From an uncultured Clostridia bacterium (GTDB lineage: Bacteria; Bacillota; Clostridia; UBA1381; UMGS1253), in NCBI GenBank assembly GCA_934456295.1, contig CAKSHB010000006.1, positions 1 through 56,059 on the forward strand: a stretch of 56,059 nucleotides of DNA, written 5' to 3'. Position 1 is the stretch's first letter. Each line of letters begins with the position of its first letter. The position numbers and the translations under genes were made by a program. Of this stretch, positions 40,901-48,963 are shown piece after piece. The notes under the pieces were generated by a model. The model was not told the DNA's origin, did not search any database, and saw only the letters and a list, made by a program, of their open reading frames with translations.

Positions 40901-41565
40901 TCAGTGCGGCAAAATCGCGCGTCGGTGAGCTGCGCAGCGCCATACGTGCGCTCGGAAACGTGAATGTTGACGCGATAGAAGAGTATGCGAGCGTTCGTGA
41001 GAGATATGATTTTCTGTCAAATCAGACAAACGACCTGTCGCAGGCAAAGGAAAGCCTTGAAAAGCTCATAGAGTCGATACAGGGCAAGATGAAAACACAG
41101 TTTAAAGAGCAGTTTGAGATAATAAACGAAAAGTTTACATCAACATTTTCCGAGCTGTTCGGAGGAGGCAGAGCGTCGCTGCGTCTGACGGACCCTGAGG
41201 ACATACTCGGCAGCGGTGTTGAAATTGATGCACAGCCGCCGGGCAAAAAACTGCAAAACCTTTCTTTGCTGTCGGGCGGTGAGATGGCATTTACGGCGAT
41301 TGCGCTTCTGTTTGCAATATTGAAGGTACGCCCGACGCCGTTCTGTGTACTTGATGAGATTGAGGCGGCGCTTGATGAGTCAAATGTATACAGGTTTGCC
41401 GATTATGTGCGGAAATACAGTAAAAAGACACAGTTTATACTCGTGACGCACAGGCGCGGCACGATGGAGGCGGCCGATTTGCTCTATGGTGTGACAATGC
41501 AGGAAAAGGGCGTATCAAAGCTTCTGACGCTGAAGCTTGATGAGGCTGCCGCCATGAGCAGTTAG
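37993..41565 (+). CDS. smc: Chromosome segregation ATPase SMC
   Basis: A 1190-residue condensin. Walker A GPNGSGKSN at 31-39, then a coiled-coil arm (about 170-500), a hinge (about 510-675, VKGILTAHEHGRLGGAKIYGALSSLIEVGGRYATAVEALLGGALQNVVV onwards with the Gly-rich GGSITGGSMNR), the return coiled coil (about 680-1030), the signature LLSGGE near 1093 and Walker B FCVLDEIEAALDE near 1116. It compacts and separates chromosomes with ScpA/ScpB, which are not in this window. TTG start with GGGGAGAG 4 nt upstream. Followed after 62 nt by ftsY, the standard Firmicutes order. Confidence 0.97.
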   Translation: MYLKGIELTGFKSFADKTRLSFEPGVTSVVGPNGSGKSNISDAIRWVMGEMSAKSLRGSSMQDVIFAGTQARKPLGFAQVSLTLDNSDHAMDIEYDEVTVARRVYRSGEGEYYINGAACRLKDIHELFMDTGLGREGYSIIGQGKVNEIISGKADDRRYIFDEAAGISKFRHRKEEAERKLLQTEDNLVRINDIVSELSSQLEPLLRQSQKAKKYLDLREEMKKLEINVFIRSVEKLRQDIGAINEKFEIVTRQLADMQADSTKSDEEIERLNNLADSLDKEIEQKRAESEEAQLAAKGVLGEIEVLKNNIESNEKLILRIEQEIEGRHKKIDELDNAAKGLEESKIQKNEELISAQGQADELSGKNAEMQSQTLQLAAEVNTLKAEVIEKLNAITALKSELGSLEAFKKSFTQRADAIETERKSMGEELEKIESSLEEAKKSLDSSNERAKKSREALGELDAEINENHISYDELKKNADEKGAILSRELSKLQMLREMERDFEGFAKSVKGILTAHEHGRLGGAKIYGALSSLIEVGGRYATAVEALLGGALQNVVVDSERDAAAAISYLKENHIGRVTFLPVSAVRGKTLENEAQISTQKGYIGIASKLVTYNERYDGIVKSLLGRCVVVDSMDNAIAMSKKFGYKFRIATLEGELFNAGGSITGGSMNRSTGILSRASQIKELQASSSENKKELESLREKMKTAESALTGLEARRKGTDTLLRMAEQEAARAETELEHIKMMAEAKKNSGESIESELLQLTEQISDTNTRIAEMINRTTKAELDIEEQNVLIGEKEKELAELSQRQHELGEKLGEKNVIIAGMRKDVAAAEYMIGENVRAKSDTLAEIDEKKKDIEGIKDKNALICVQIEEKNTKIESEKAKSDEILAHIQELNAKRDETRALARRSIDESKEVREKVYALKEEQNRLDGRREKIENDIESATAKMWEEYEVTILSAKEYESDIGSVSAAKSRVGELRSAIRALGNVNVDAIEEYASVRERYDFLSNQTNDLSQAKESLEKLIESIQGKMKTQFKEQFEIINEKFTSTFSELFGGGRASLRLTDPEDILGSGVEIDAQPPGKKLQNLSLLSGGEMAFTAIALLFAILKVRPTPFCVLDEIEAALDESNVYRFADYVRKYSKKTQFILVTHRRGTMEAADLLYGVTMQEKGVSKLLTLKLDEAAAMSS

Positions 41566-41627
41566 GCGGATTTTTGCGGCAGTATTTTTATGGGTACAAT
41601 AACTTAAATTTGAAAGGAAGATTTAGT

Positions 41628-42533
41628 GTGGGATTTTTTGATAAACTGAAAAGCGGACTTGCAAAGACGCGCGACTCATTTTCGGAAAAAATGAACAGTG
41701 TGTTTTCAGCATTTGTGAAGGTGGACGAAGAGCTTTTCGAGGAACTTGAGGAGGCACTCATAACCGCCGATATCGGTGCGGAAACATCGATGTATATAAT
41801 AGACAGGCTGCGCGACGAGGTGAAGCGCGCGCGCATTGAGGACGCGGAGGCTGTAAAAGAAAAGCTGCGCGAAATAATATCGGAAATCATGAGCGAAAAA
41901 AGCGACGTACTGTCGCTGGACGGAAAGCCTGCTGTTATACTTGTTATAGGCGTGAACGGTGTCGGAAAAACAACATCGATAGGAAAGCTTGCCGCACGCT
42001 TTAAGGCTGATGGCAAAAAGGTTATGCTTGCGGCTGCGGATACATTCCGTGCGGCTGCGATTGACCAGCTGCAGATATGGGCTGACAGGAGCGGCTGTGA
42101 GATTATTAAGCGTGATGAAGGGTCTGACCCGAGTTCTGTCGTTTATGACGCTCTTGCGGCTGCAAAATCACGCGGGGTTGATGTGCTGATATGCGACACT
42201 GCAGGCAGACTTCACAACAAGAAAAATCTTATGGACGAGCTTGGAAAAATAAACAGGATTATAGAACGTGAGGCTGCGGACAGTTCACGCCATGTGTTTT
42301 TGGTGCTTGATGCGTCTACGGGACAGAATGCGATAAGTCAGGCAAAGCTGTTCGGCGAGGCGGCGGATATCGACGGAATTGTGCTTACAAAGCTTGACGG
42401 AACGGCTAAGGGCGGCGTTGTAATAGGAATATGCCGCGAGCAGAACATTCCCGTGCGCTATGTGGGAGTCGGGGAAGGTATCGACGATATGCAGCCGTTT
42501 GATGCGGCAGATTTTGCGAAGGCACTGTTCTGA
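41628..42533 (+). CDS. ftsY: Signal recognition particle receptor FtsY
   Basis: A 301-residue SRP GTPase. It brings ribosome-nascent chain complexes to SecYEG at the membrane. N domain 1-95 (GFFDKLKSGLAKTRDSF start), then G1 GVNGVGKTT near 109-117, DTFRAAAIDQLQIW, DTAGR near 190, TKLDGTAKGG near 253 and GVGEGIDDMQPFDA at the end. There is no long acidic A domain, as usual in Firmicutes. GTG 41628 with AAGGAAG 7 nt upstream is preferred over the longer frame from 41574. Confidence 0.96.
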   Translation: MGFFDKLKSGLAKTRDSFSEKMNSVFSAFVKVDEELFEELEEALITADIGAETSMYIIDRLRDEVKRARIEDAEAVKEKLREIISEIMSEKSDVLSLDGKPAVILVIGVNGVGKTTSIGKLAARFKADGKKVMLAAADTFRAAAIDQLQIWADRSGCEIIKRDEGSDPSSVVYDALAAAKSRGVDVLICDTAGRLHNKKNLMDELGKINRIIEREAADSSRHVFLVLDASTGQNAISQAKLFGEAADIDGIVLTKLDGTAKGGVVIGICREQNIPVRYVGVGEGIDDMQPFDAADFAKALF

Positions 42534-42606
42534 CGGATTTCGGCTGACGGGTATTTGGTGATTATATTCTGCGTTTTGCGGCGCGGTGTGAAGGGCGGCG
42601 GTATAA

Positions 42607-45489
42607 ATGGCATTTGAGGCAAGGGATTTCAAAAGGGCAAAGACTGTGGGAACTAAGACGGCGGAAGCAAAGAAAAAAAGAGGCGTAAAGGCGCTGATAT
42701 GGCTGCTTGCGTCTGTCTGCGTTTTGCTTTTGGCTCTCTTTGCGGCGTCGGTGCTTATCGACTACATTCAAATCAGAGAAATAGGGGCTGAATATGTGGG
42801 GACATTTTTTACCAACATAAAGGTTCGTCTTACGGCGCAGGCTGTCGGTTTTCTGATTGTTTTTGCTGTATTTACCGTCAATAACCTTGTTATGAGGCGC
42901 ATACTGATTAAAGAAAACGGCGATTTGGCGCTTGTATCAAAAATAGCGCCGCTCATACTTGTAACATTTATAATTTCATTTATCGCCGGACATTTTATAA
43001 GCGACAGTGTATACAGCAGCTTTCTCACCTTTGCAAATTCGACCGCATTCAACAGAACCGACCCGGTGTTCGGTCAGGACATAGGATATTATCTGTTCAT
43101 ACGTCCGTTTATGGTTTCGCTGATGGACAGCATACGGGCAGTTCTTATTGTGCAGACGATTTATACCGCGGTTGTGTATATATTTCTTAATCTCAGAAAC
43201 GGAATTGACAGATTTGGCGATATATTTAAAAACAAGAGTATAGTTATCCATAATATTGTGAATGTCCTTTTGGTTTTTGTGAGCATTGCAATGACATTTA
43301 AGTACAATGCCGAAGAGGTGCTGTACGGGAACTTCGGCTCTCTTACGGGAGCAGGATATACGGACATATATGTGTGGGTAAATTATTATAATTTCGCGCC
43401 GTATCTGCTTTTGGCGGTGGTTGCTGCAACGGTGGTGTTTTTGCTGCGCGGGAAGCTCCGTGCCGGAATAATAAGCGTGCTTGTATATCCGGCGGCATGG
43501 CTTCTGACGGGCGTGATTGCGCTTTGCGTTCAGACGCTTGTCGTTGCGCCGAACGGTGTTGCGGCTGAGGCGCCGAATATTGAAAATAACATATATATGA
43601 CGCGCGAGGCATATGGGCTTGATAAAATTATTGAGCTGGATTTTCCTGTTGAAAACACGCTTGACAAACAGGATATTACAAAAAATGAGGAGACAATAAA
43701 CAACATACGCATAATCGATTACAATGCAAATGTGACGGCGATGAATAAGCTTCAGGGCATTAAGCCGTACTATACCTTCAGAAGTGCGGACATAGTATCG
43801 TATGACATCGACGGAAAACCTGCTGCGGTTGCAATCGGTGCAAGAGAAATTGATACTGAGAAGCTTGCGGCGGAAACGAATGACGCATATCTTAACAAGA
43901 CCTACAAGTACACGCACGGCTACGGCGTGGCGGTAAATCCGATGAACAAAGCTACAAATGAGGGGCAGCCCGAGTTTATCGTGCGCGATATCCCGACGGT
44001 TTCCGACAGCGGTGTTGTTGAAGTTACACAGCCGAGAATATACTATGGCGAGAATACGGAAAATCATGTTATAGTTAATACAAAGCTTAAGGAAATTGAT
44101 TATTCCGAGGGACAGAGCAATGTTGAATTTTCCTATGACGGAAACGGCGGCATAAAGCTTGACTGGCTCAACAGAATACTTTTTTCGTTTATGAAGGGCG
44201 ATTATAAAATGCTCTTCTCAAATCAGATTACATCGGAAAGCAAAATACTTGCAAACAGGAATATCATTGAGCGTGTGGAAAAGGTTGCGCCGTTCTTTGA
44301 ATATGACGAAAATCCGTACATGATTATTGACGACAGCGGCAGACTGAAATGGATAATTGACGCATATGCGGTATCGGAGTATTATCCGTATGCGCAGAAA
44401 TACGAAAAAAACAACTATATCAGAAACAGCGCCAAGGCGGTTGTTGACGCATATGACGGAAGTGTCACGTTTTATGTGACGGACGAAAGCGACCCGATTG
44501 TGATGACTTACAGAAAAATCTATCCCGAAATGTTCTCAAAGACTGCTATGCCCGATGATATAAGGCGCCATGTGCGCTATCCCGAGAGACTGTTTAAAAT
44601 TCAGGCGGAGATGTATAAGCAGTATCACATTACGGACGCGCATGTGTTTTACAACAAGAGCGATGTCTGGGATATTGCAAAGGAAAAATATGCGAAAAAT
44701 GACAGCCAGCATATTGAGCCGTATTATAATATGATGAAAATTACGGGGTTTGATGATAAGGGCGAAAGCTTGCTTCTCACGATGCCGTTCACAATCCAGA
44801 ATAAGGATTATATAAGCAGCTGGCTTGCGGCAGGCTCTGACGATAAATATTACGGCAAACTGGTTTTATACAGATTTACCAATGCGGAGAAAAATTCCTA
44901 CGGAACCATGCAGATGGAGAACCGGATTGACAATGACCCGACAATATCGAGTCAGATGACGCTGTGGGGACAGGGCGGTTCGTCTGTTGTGCGCGGAAAC
45001 ATGATAGTTGTGCCGGTGAAGGATTCGCTTCTGTATGTGGAGCCTGTTTATATAACGACGCAGAATACCGCGTCATTCCCTGAGCTGAAGCGTGTTATTG
45101 TGGCGTATAAAGAAAATATTGTTATGGAGCCAACGCTGAAAGAGTGCTTTGACAGATTGTTTGCGCAGTCGGATAAGACGGAAATTCCGCAGATAAAGCC
45201 GCCGGATAACAGCGCTGTGCCGCCGCAGGAAACGACAGGCGGCGAAAGCGGTATCGGCGGTGAGGCTGAAACGATACTCCGAAATCTTGTAAGCCTGTAT
45301 GACAGGTATAAGAGCTATAACGCCGAAAGCGATTATGAGAATGCGGGCAGGGTTATGCGCGATATTGACATATATCTTGAACGTGCCGGCAATTTGTTCG
45401 GAAATGGGGCTGAGGACGGCAGCAATGACGGCAATAATGAAAAAGATGCGGTGCAGGACGCTCAGAACGGCGAAAATACGGCACAGTAA
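42607..45489 (+). CDS. UPF0182 family membrane protein
   Basis: A 960-residue protein of the uncharacterised UPF0182/COG1615 family. A basic cytoplasmic N-terminus is followed by about seven membrane helices in residues 28-320 (first KALIWLLASVCVLLLALFAASVLI, with the family motif FGQDIGYYLFIRPF near 158), then a large outward domain of about 550 residues with MTREAYGLD, YYGENTENHVIVNT, and LFKIQAEMYKQYHITDAHVFYNKSDVW. The last 70 residues are low-complexity, rich in Gly, Asn, Glu and Asp. The function is unknown; a cell-envelope role is suggested only by topology. ATG 42607; upstream GGGCGGCGG is a poor ribosome site. It lies between ftsY and the S10 operon. Confidence 0.88.
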   Translation: MAFEARDFKRAKTVGTKTAEAKKKRGVKALIWLLASVCVLLLALFAASVLIDYIQIREIGAEYVGTFFTNIKVRLTAQAVGFLIVFAVFTVNNLVMRRILIKENGDLALVSKIAPLILVTFIISFIAGHFISDSVYSSFLTFANSTAFNRTDPVFGQDIGYYLFIRPFMVSLMDSIRAVLIVQTIYTAVVYIFLNLRNGIDRFGDIFKNKSIVIHNIVNVLLVFVSIAMTFKYNAEEVLYGNFGSLTGAGYTDIYVWVNYYNFAPYLLLAVVAATVVFLLRGKLRAGIISVLVYPAAWLLTGVIALCVQTLVVAPNGVAAEAPNIENNIYMTREAYGLDKIIELDFPVENTLDKQDITKNEETINNIRIIDYNANVTAMNKLQGIKPYYTFRSADIVSYDIDGKPAAVAIGAREIDTEKLAAETNDAYLNKTYKYTHGYGVAVNPMNKATNEGQPEFIVRDIPTVSDSGVVEVTQPRIYYGENTENHVIVNTKLKEIDYSEGQSNVEFSYDGNGGIKLDWLNRILFSFMKGDYKMLFSNQITSESKILANRNIIERVEKVAPFFEYDENPYMIIDDSGRLKWIIDAYAVSEYYPYAQKYEKNNYIRNSAKAVVDAYDGSVTFYVTDESDPIVMTYRKIYPEMFSKTAMPDDIRRHVRYPERLFKIQAEMYKQYHITDAHVFYNKSDVWDIAKEKYAKNDSQHIEPYYNMMKITGFDDKGESLLLTMPFTIQNKDYISSWLAAGSDDKYYGKLVLYRFTNAEKNSYGTMQMENRIDNDPTISSQMTLWGQGGSSVVRGNMIVVPVKDSLLYVEPVYITTQNTASFPELKRVIVAYKENIVMEPTLKECFDRLFAQSDKTEIPQIKPPDNSAVPPQETTGGESGIGGEAETILRNLVSLYDRYKSYNAESDYENAGRVMRDIDIYLERAGNLFGNGAEDGSNDGNNEKDAVQDAQNGENTAQ

Positions 45490-45582
45490 ATCAATAAATT
45501 TCTATGTGAATATTGCATAAAAATAAACTGAAAAACTCTAAAAATTTCTACGAAAAAAATTACAAAAAAACATCAAAAAAGC

Positions 45583-45611
45583 TTGCAAAAAGTGCGTATA
45601 TAAGGTAAAAT
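45583..45611 (+). promoter_or_regulatory. Promoter for the S10/spc ribosomal protein operon
   Basis: TTGCAA (45583-45588), 17-bp spacer, TAAAAT (45606-45611). Start near 45618, giving a leader of about 340 nt before rpsJ. The upstream 90 nt (45490-45582) are AT-rich with A-tracts, fitting an UP-element-like region for strong transcription. Confidence 0.7.
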
Positions 45612-45617
45612 ATTAAA

Positions 45618-45957
45618 TGTTGTGACATGGCATACGATGAAACGGGAGGTTGCGGACAGTAAAATGTCCGGTTTTTCCGCGGAGAATGTCCGATTCCTGA
45701 AACCGGGCGACAAGTCACGCTGCACTTATGCATATTTTGTATAGTTTTTGCAGCTTGCTCTATCTTGACAGAGGCAGGGTGCGCAGGATTGCGCTGTGCC
45801 TGTGTGCAAAGGTATATGACCCGGGTGTGCCCAGGATTGGGATATCCGGGTTTTATTAAGGAAGCGGCGGAAACACCCGGAAGGGTGTAAACATGCAAAG
45901 GTGCGTGCTGTCGTATGTGTAACAACCCAGAGAAGAAAAAAATAAGGAGGTAAAACT
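45618..45957 (+). promoter_or_regulatory. Structured leader of the S10 operon, candidate attenuator
   Basis: Five hairpins can be drawn: A 45654-45669 (GGACA/TGTCC); B 45668-45706 (CCGGTTT/AAACCGG), which shares two bases with A; C 45772-45801 (GGCA/TGCC and GCGC/GCGC, loop AGGATT); D 45819-45857 (ACCCGG/CCGGGT and CCC/GGG, loop AGGATT, then TTTTATT), terminator-like; E 45873-45888 (ACACCC/GGGTGT, GGAA loop). No ORF with a ribosome site was seen in it. Ribosomal operons are often controlled by a product protein binding such a leader; that is inference here. Confidence 0.6.
45819..45857 (+). terminator. Terminator-like hairpin in the S10 leader
   Basis: ACCCGG/CCGGGT outer stem and CCC/GGG inner stem with loop AGGATT, followed by TTTTATTAA. 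It lies 100 nt before rpsJ, so if active it must be overcome for expression of the whole operon. Confidence 0.5.
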
Positions 45958-46269
45958 ATGGCAGCAACTCAGAAAATCAGAATCAGACTTAAAGGCTATG
46001 ACCACGTTTTGGTTGACCAGTCGGCAGAGAAAATCGTGGAAACAGCCAAGAGAACGGGCGCAAAGGTGTCGGGACCGATTCCGCTCCCCACAAAGAAAGA
46101 GATTGTTACAATCCTTCGTGCCGTTCATAAGTACAAGGATTCGAGAGAGCAGTTTGAGATGCGTACGCACAAAAGACTTATCGATGTGCTTATGCCCACT
46201 CAAAAAACAATAGAAGCTCTGACAAAGCTCGATTTGCCGGCAGGCGTTGATATCGAGATTAAGCTGTAA
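45958..46269 (+). CDS. rpsJ: 30S ribosomal protein S10
   Basis: 103 residues, first gene of the operon. QKIRIRLKGYDHVLVDQSAEKIVETAKRTGAKVSGPIPLPTKKEI is the conserved start, and KRLIDVLMPTQKTIEALTKLDLPAGVDIEIKL the conserved end. It is part of the 30S head and, as NusE, joins transcription antitermination. AAGGAGG lies 8 nt before ATG. A 90-nt gap with two small hairpins separates it from rplC. Confidence 0.98.
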   Translation: MAATQKIRIRLKGYDHVLVDQSAEKIVETAKRTGAKVSGPIPLPTKKEIVTILRAVHKYKDSREQFEMRTHKRLIDVLMPTQKTIEALTKLDLPAGVDIEIKL

Positions 46270-46287
46270 TAAATACAGCGGATTGTA

Positions 46288-46332
46288 TCGGCAAAAGCCG
46301 ATGCGGGTCAAGTTTGCCGCAGTGCGGTAAAC
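46288..46332 (+). other. Two small hairpins between rpsJ and rplC
   Basis: TCGGC-AAAA-GCCGA (46288-46301) and GTTTGCCGC-AGT-GCGGTAAAC (46312-46332, 9 pairs with one G-U). No T-run follows. Possibly processing or stability elements. Confidence 0.4.
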
Positions 46333-46359
46333 CAATAACCTATAAGGAGGAGAAAGGAA

Positions 46360-46989
46360 ATGAAAAAAGCAATTTTGGGAACAAAACTCGGCATGTCGCA
46401 GATTTTCATGGAAGACGGTAAGCTGATTCCCGTAACTGTTGTTCATGCTGAGCCCAATGTGGTTGTTCAGAAGAAAACAGTTGACACAGACGGCTATGAC
46501 GCAGTTCAGGTCGGCTATCTTAACAAAAGAGAAAAGCTTGCAAACAAGCCCGAAAAGGGACATTTTGCAAAGGCTAACGTTCCGGTAAAGCGTTATCTCA
46601 GAGAGTTCAGACTCGACAACGCTGCGGAGCTTAATGTCGGTGATGAGCTGGCAATTTCTTTGTTTGAAGTGGGAGATAAGATTGATGTAAGCGGTATATC
46701 CAAAGGTAAGGGGTTTGCCGGATCAATCAAAAGACACGGTCAGCACATAGGCCCCAAGAGCCACGGTTCGGGTTACCACAGAGGCTCGGGTTCAATGGGT
46801 GCATGCTCAGACCCTTCAAAGGTTAGAAAGGGCAAAAAGCTGCCGGGACACATGGGTGTTGAAAAGGTTACAATTCAAAATCTTGATATAGTAAAGATTG
46901 ACGCTGAAAACAACCTCATCTGCATAAAGGGCGGCATCCCCGGTGCAAAGGGAAGCCTTGTAGCGCTCAAAGATGCGGTTAAGGCGTAA
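46360..46989 (+). CDS. rplC: 50S ribosomal protein L3
   Basis: 209 residues. KKAILGTKLGMSQIF at the start and the central KGFAGSIKRHGQHIGPKSHGSGYHRGSGSMGACSDPSKV loop that reaches toward the peptidyl transferase centre are typical, as is GHMGVEKVTIQNLDIVKID. L3 is an early-assembly protein of the 50S subunit. AAGGAGG lies 13 nt before ATG, with a second AAAGGAA nearer. Confidence 0.98.
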   Translation: MKKAILGTKLGMSQIFMEDGKLIPVTVVHAEPNVVVQKKTVDTDGYDAVQVGYLNKREKLANKPEKGHFAKANVPVKRYLREFRLDNAAELNVGDELAISLFEVGDKIDVSGISKGKGFAGSIKRHGQHIGPKSHGSGYHRGSGSMGACSDPSKVRKGKKLPGHMGVEKVTIQNLDIVKIDAENNLICIKGGIPGAKGSLVALKDAVKA

Positions 46990-47021
46990 GTGATTTTTAC
47001 CGGAAAGGAGGATAAACAGTA

Positions 47022-47648
47022 ATGGCTACATTGGATTTATATAATATGAGCGGCGAGAAAACAGGCACAATCGAAGTAAAAGATGAAATCTTCGGCGTTG
47101 AAGTTAACAAAAACGTACTTCACGATGTTGTTACAAACTATCTTGCCAATCAGAGACAGGGCACACAGAGCGCTCTTACACGTACAGAAGTACGCGGCGG
47201 CGGAATAAAGCCCTGGAGACAGAAGGGTACAGGCCGTGCAAGACAGGGCAGCATCCGCGCTCCTCAGTGGACGGGCGGCGGCGTTGTTTTTGCTCCGAAG
47301 CCGAGAGATTATTCGTACAGACTTAACAAGAAGGTTAAGGCTCTTGCGTTTAAGATGGCTCTTTCGTCAAAGGCTGCAAGTGAGGACATTATCGTAGTTG
47401 ACGGTCTGAAGTTTGATGAAATCAAAACGGCTGTGGCTGCAAAGCTTCTGAGTGCACTCGGCGTAAACGAGAAGGCGCTTGTTGTATCGGCTGCAAACGA
47501 TGTAAACATGTACAGATCGGTAAGAAACATTGAAGGCGTTGAGGCGAGCAATGTTGATACGCTGAATGTATATGAGATACTCAGCCATAAGAAATTTATC
47601 ATAGCAAAAGATGCTGTGGAGAAAATTGAGGAGGTGTGCGCACAATGA
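47022..47648 (+). CDS. rplD: 50S ribosomal protein L4
   Basis: 208 residues. RQGTQSALTRTEVRGGGIKPWRQKGTGRARQGSIRAPQWTGGGVVFAPKPRDYSY is the conserved exit-tunnel loop. In E. coli L4 represses the S10 operon by acting on its leader; whether it does so here is not known, but the long leader makes it worth asking. AAAGGAGG precedes ATG. Its stop overlaps the rplW start (ATGA). Confidence 0.98.
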   Translation: MATLDLYNMSGEKTGTIEVKDEIFGVEVNKNVLHDVVTNYLANQRQGTQSALTRTEVRGGGIKPWRQKGTGRARQGSIRAPQWTGGGVVFAPKPRDYSYRLNKKVKALAFKMALSSKAASEDIIVVDGLKFDEIKTAVAAKLLSALGVNEKALVVSAANDVNMYRSVRNIEGVEASNVDTLNVYEILSHKKFIIAKDAVEKIEEVCAQ

Positions 47649-47941
47649 CATTCGCTCATGATATTATAATCCGTCCCGTTATTTCGGAACATTCGATGGA
47701 ACAGATGGAGAACAGAACGTACACCTTTGAAGTAAAAATCGATGCGAACAAAATCCAGATTGCAAAGGCAATCGAAGAGATTTTCGGAGTAAAGGTTGAA
47801 AAGGTAAACACAATCCGCATGCAGGGCAAGATGAAGAGAATGGGCGCTCATCAGGGCAGACGCGCTTCATATAAGAAGGCTATGATTAAGCTTACTGAGG
47901 ACAGCAAGACAATCGAGTTCTTCGAGGGCATGGCTCAGTAA
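47645..47941 (+). CDS. rplW: 50S ribosomal protein L23
   Basis: 98 residues. DIIIRPVISEHSMEQMENRTYTFEVKIDANKIQIAKAIEEIFGVKVEKVNT is the L23 core; the protein sits at the tunnel exit and docks SRP and trigger factor. ATG 47645 overlaps the rplD stop and has GAGGAGG 10 nt upstream; the GTG at 47636 lies too close to that site to be the start. Confidence 0.97.
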   Translation: MTFAHDIIIRPVISEHSMEQMENRTYTFEVKIDANKIQIAKAIEEIFGVKVEKVNTIRMQGKMKRMGAHQGRRASYKKAMIKLTEDSKTIEFFEGMAQ

Positions 47942-47996
47942 AACGGACAGAGAAACAGAACGAAAATATTAATATAGGTAAGGAGTGAAAATTAGG

Positions 47997-48830
47997 ATGG
48001 CGATTAAAAAGTACAATCCTACTTCTCCTGCAAGAAGGTTTATGACGGTTTCAGCTTTTGAAGAAATCACAAAAACCACTCCTGAGCGTTCATTGCTTGA
48101 GCCGCTCAAGAAAAATGCGGGCAGAAACTCATATGGCAGAATTACCGTTCGTCATCGCGGCGGCGGAAATCGCAGAAAATACAGAATAATCGACTTTAAG
48201 AGAAATAAAGACGGTATTGCGGCAAACGTTATCGCAATCGAGTACGATCCTAACAGAAGCGCCAACATTGCTCTTCTTGAGTATGAGGACGGCGAAAAGA
48301 GATATATCATCGCACCTTATGGCATAAAAGTCGGCGACAAGCTCATGAGCGGAAAAGACGCTGACATAAAGCCCGGCAACACACTTTGTGTTGAGGATAT
48401 TCCGGTTGGTACACTTATCCACAACATCGAGCTTTCACCCGGACGCGGCGGTCAGCTGGTTCGCGGCGCAGGCACAAGTGCACAGCTGATGGCTAAGGAC
48501 GGAGGATATGCACAGGTTCGTCTGCCGTCGGGCGAGGTTCGCATGATAAGATTTGATTGCAGAGCTACAATCGGACAGGTTGGTAACCTGGACTATGAAA
48601 ACGTTAAAATCGGTAAAGCAGGCAGAAAACGTCACATGGGTTGGAGACCTACTGTTCGCGGTAGCGTAATGAACCCCTGCGATCACCCGCACGGCGGTGG
48701 TGAAGGTAAGTCGCCTATAGGCAGACCGTCGCCCGTAACTCCGTGGGGTAAGCCGGCGCTTGGTTTGAAGACACGTTCAAAGAAGAACAAGTCAAACAAG
48801 TTCATTGTTAAGAGAAGAAACCAGAAGTAA
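47997..48830 (+). CDS. rplB: 50S ribosomal protein L2
   Basis: 277 residues. MAIKKYNPTSPARRFMT at the start, GRNSYGRITVRHRGGGNRRKYRIIDF, and the peptidyl transferase region MNPCDHPHGGGEGKSPIGRPSPVTPWGKPALG with the conserved His. ATG 47997 is the family start; the GTG at 47985 directly follows AAGGAG and is not used. A 133-nt gap with a hairpin follows before rpsS. Confidence 0.98.
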   Translation: MAIKKYNPTSPARRFMTVSAFEEITKTTPERSLLEPLKKNAGRNSYGRITVRHRGGGNRRKYRIIDFKRNKDGIAANVIAIEYDPNRSANIALLEYEDGEKRYIIAPYGIKVGDKLMSGKDADIKPGNTLCVEDIPVGTLIHNIELSPGRGGQLVRGAGTSAQLMAKDGGYAQVRLPSGEVRMIRFDCRATIGQVGNLDYENVKIGKAGRKRHMGWRPTVRGSVMNPCDHPHGGGEGKSPIGRPSPVTPWGKPALGLKTRSKKNKSNKFIVKRRNQK

Positions 48831-48891
48831 TACAGACCTTGTAATATGTTCGCCGTCATGTGGCGGCGGGCGCTCGGTTTGGAGCAAGGTG

Positions 48892-48933
48892 CGGACAATG
48901 TGCTGCGTTATGCGGCATTGTTCGTAAAGCGAA
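48892..48933 (+). other. Hairpin between rplB and rpsS
   Basis: GGACAATGT pairs with GCATTGTTC (9 pairs, G-U included) around a loop of about 18 nt. The 133-nt spacer is long for this operon. No T-run, so it is more likely a processing or stability element than a terminator. Confidence 0.4.
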
Positions 48934-48963
48934 AATTATATTTGCCGGAAGGAGGAAGCAAAT

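Noticed and set aside
40050..40943. Long minus-strand frame of 297 codons
   Set aside because: It is the reverse of smc coiled-coil coding sequence, is rich in Ser and Phe as such shadows are, and has no ribosome site.
42976..44067. Long minus-strand frame of 363 codons
   Set aside because: It is antisense to the UPF0182 gene, rich in His, Arg, Tyr and Cys, with no family motif and no ribosome site.
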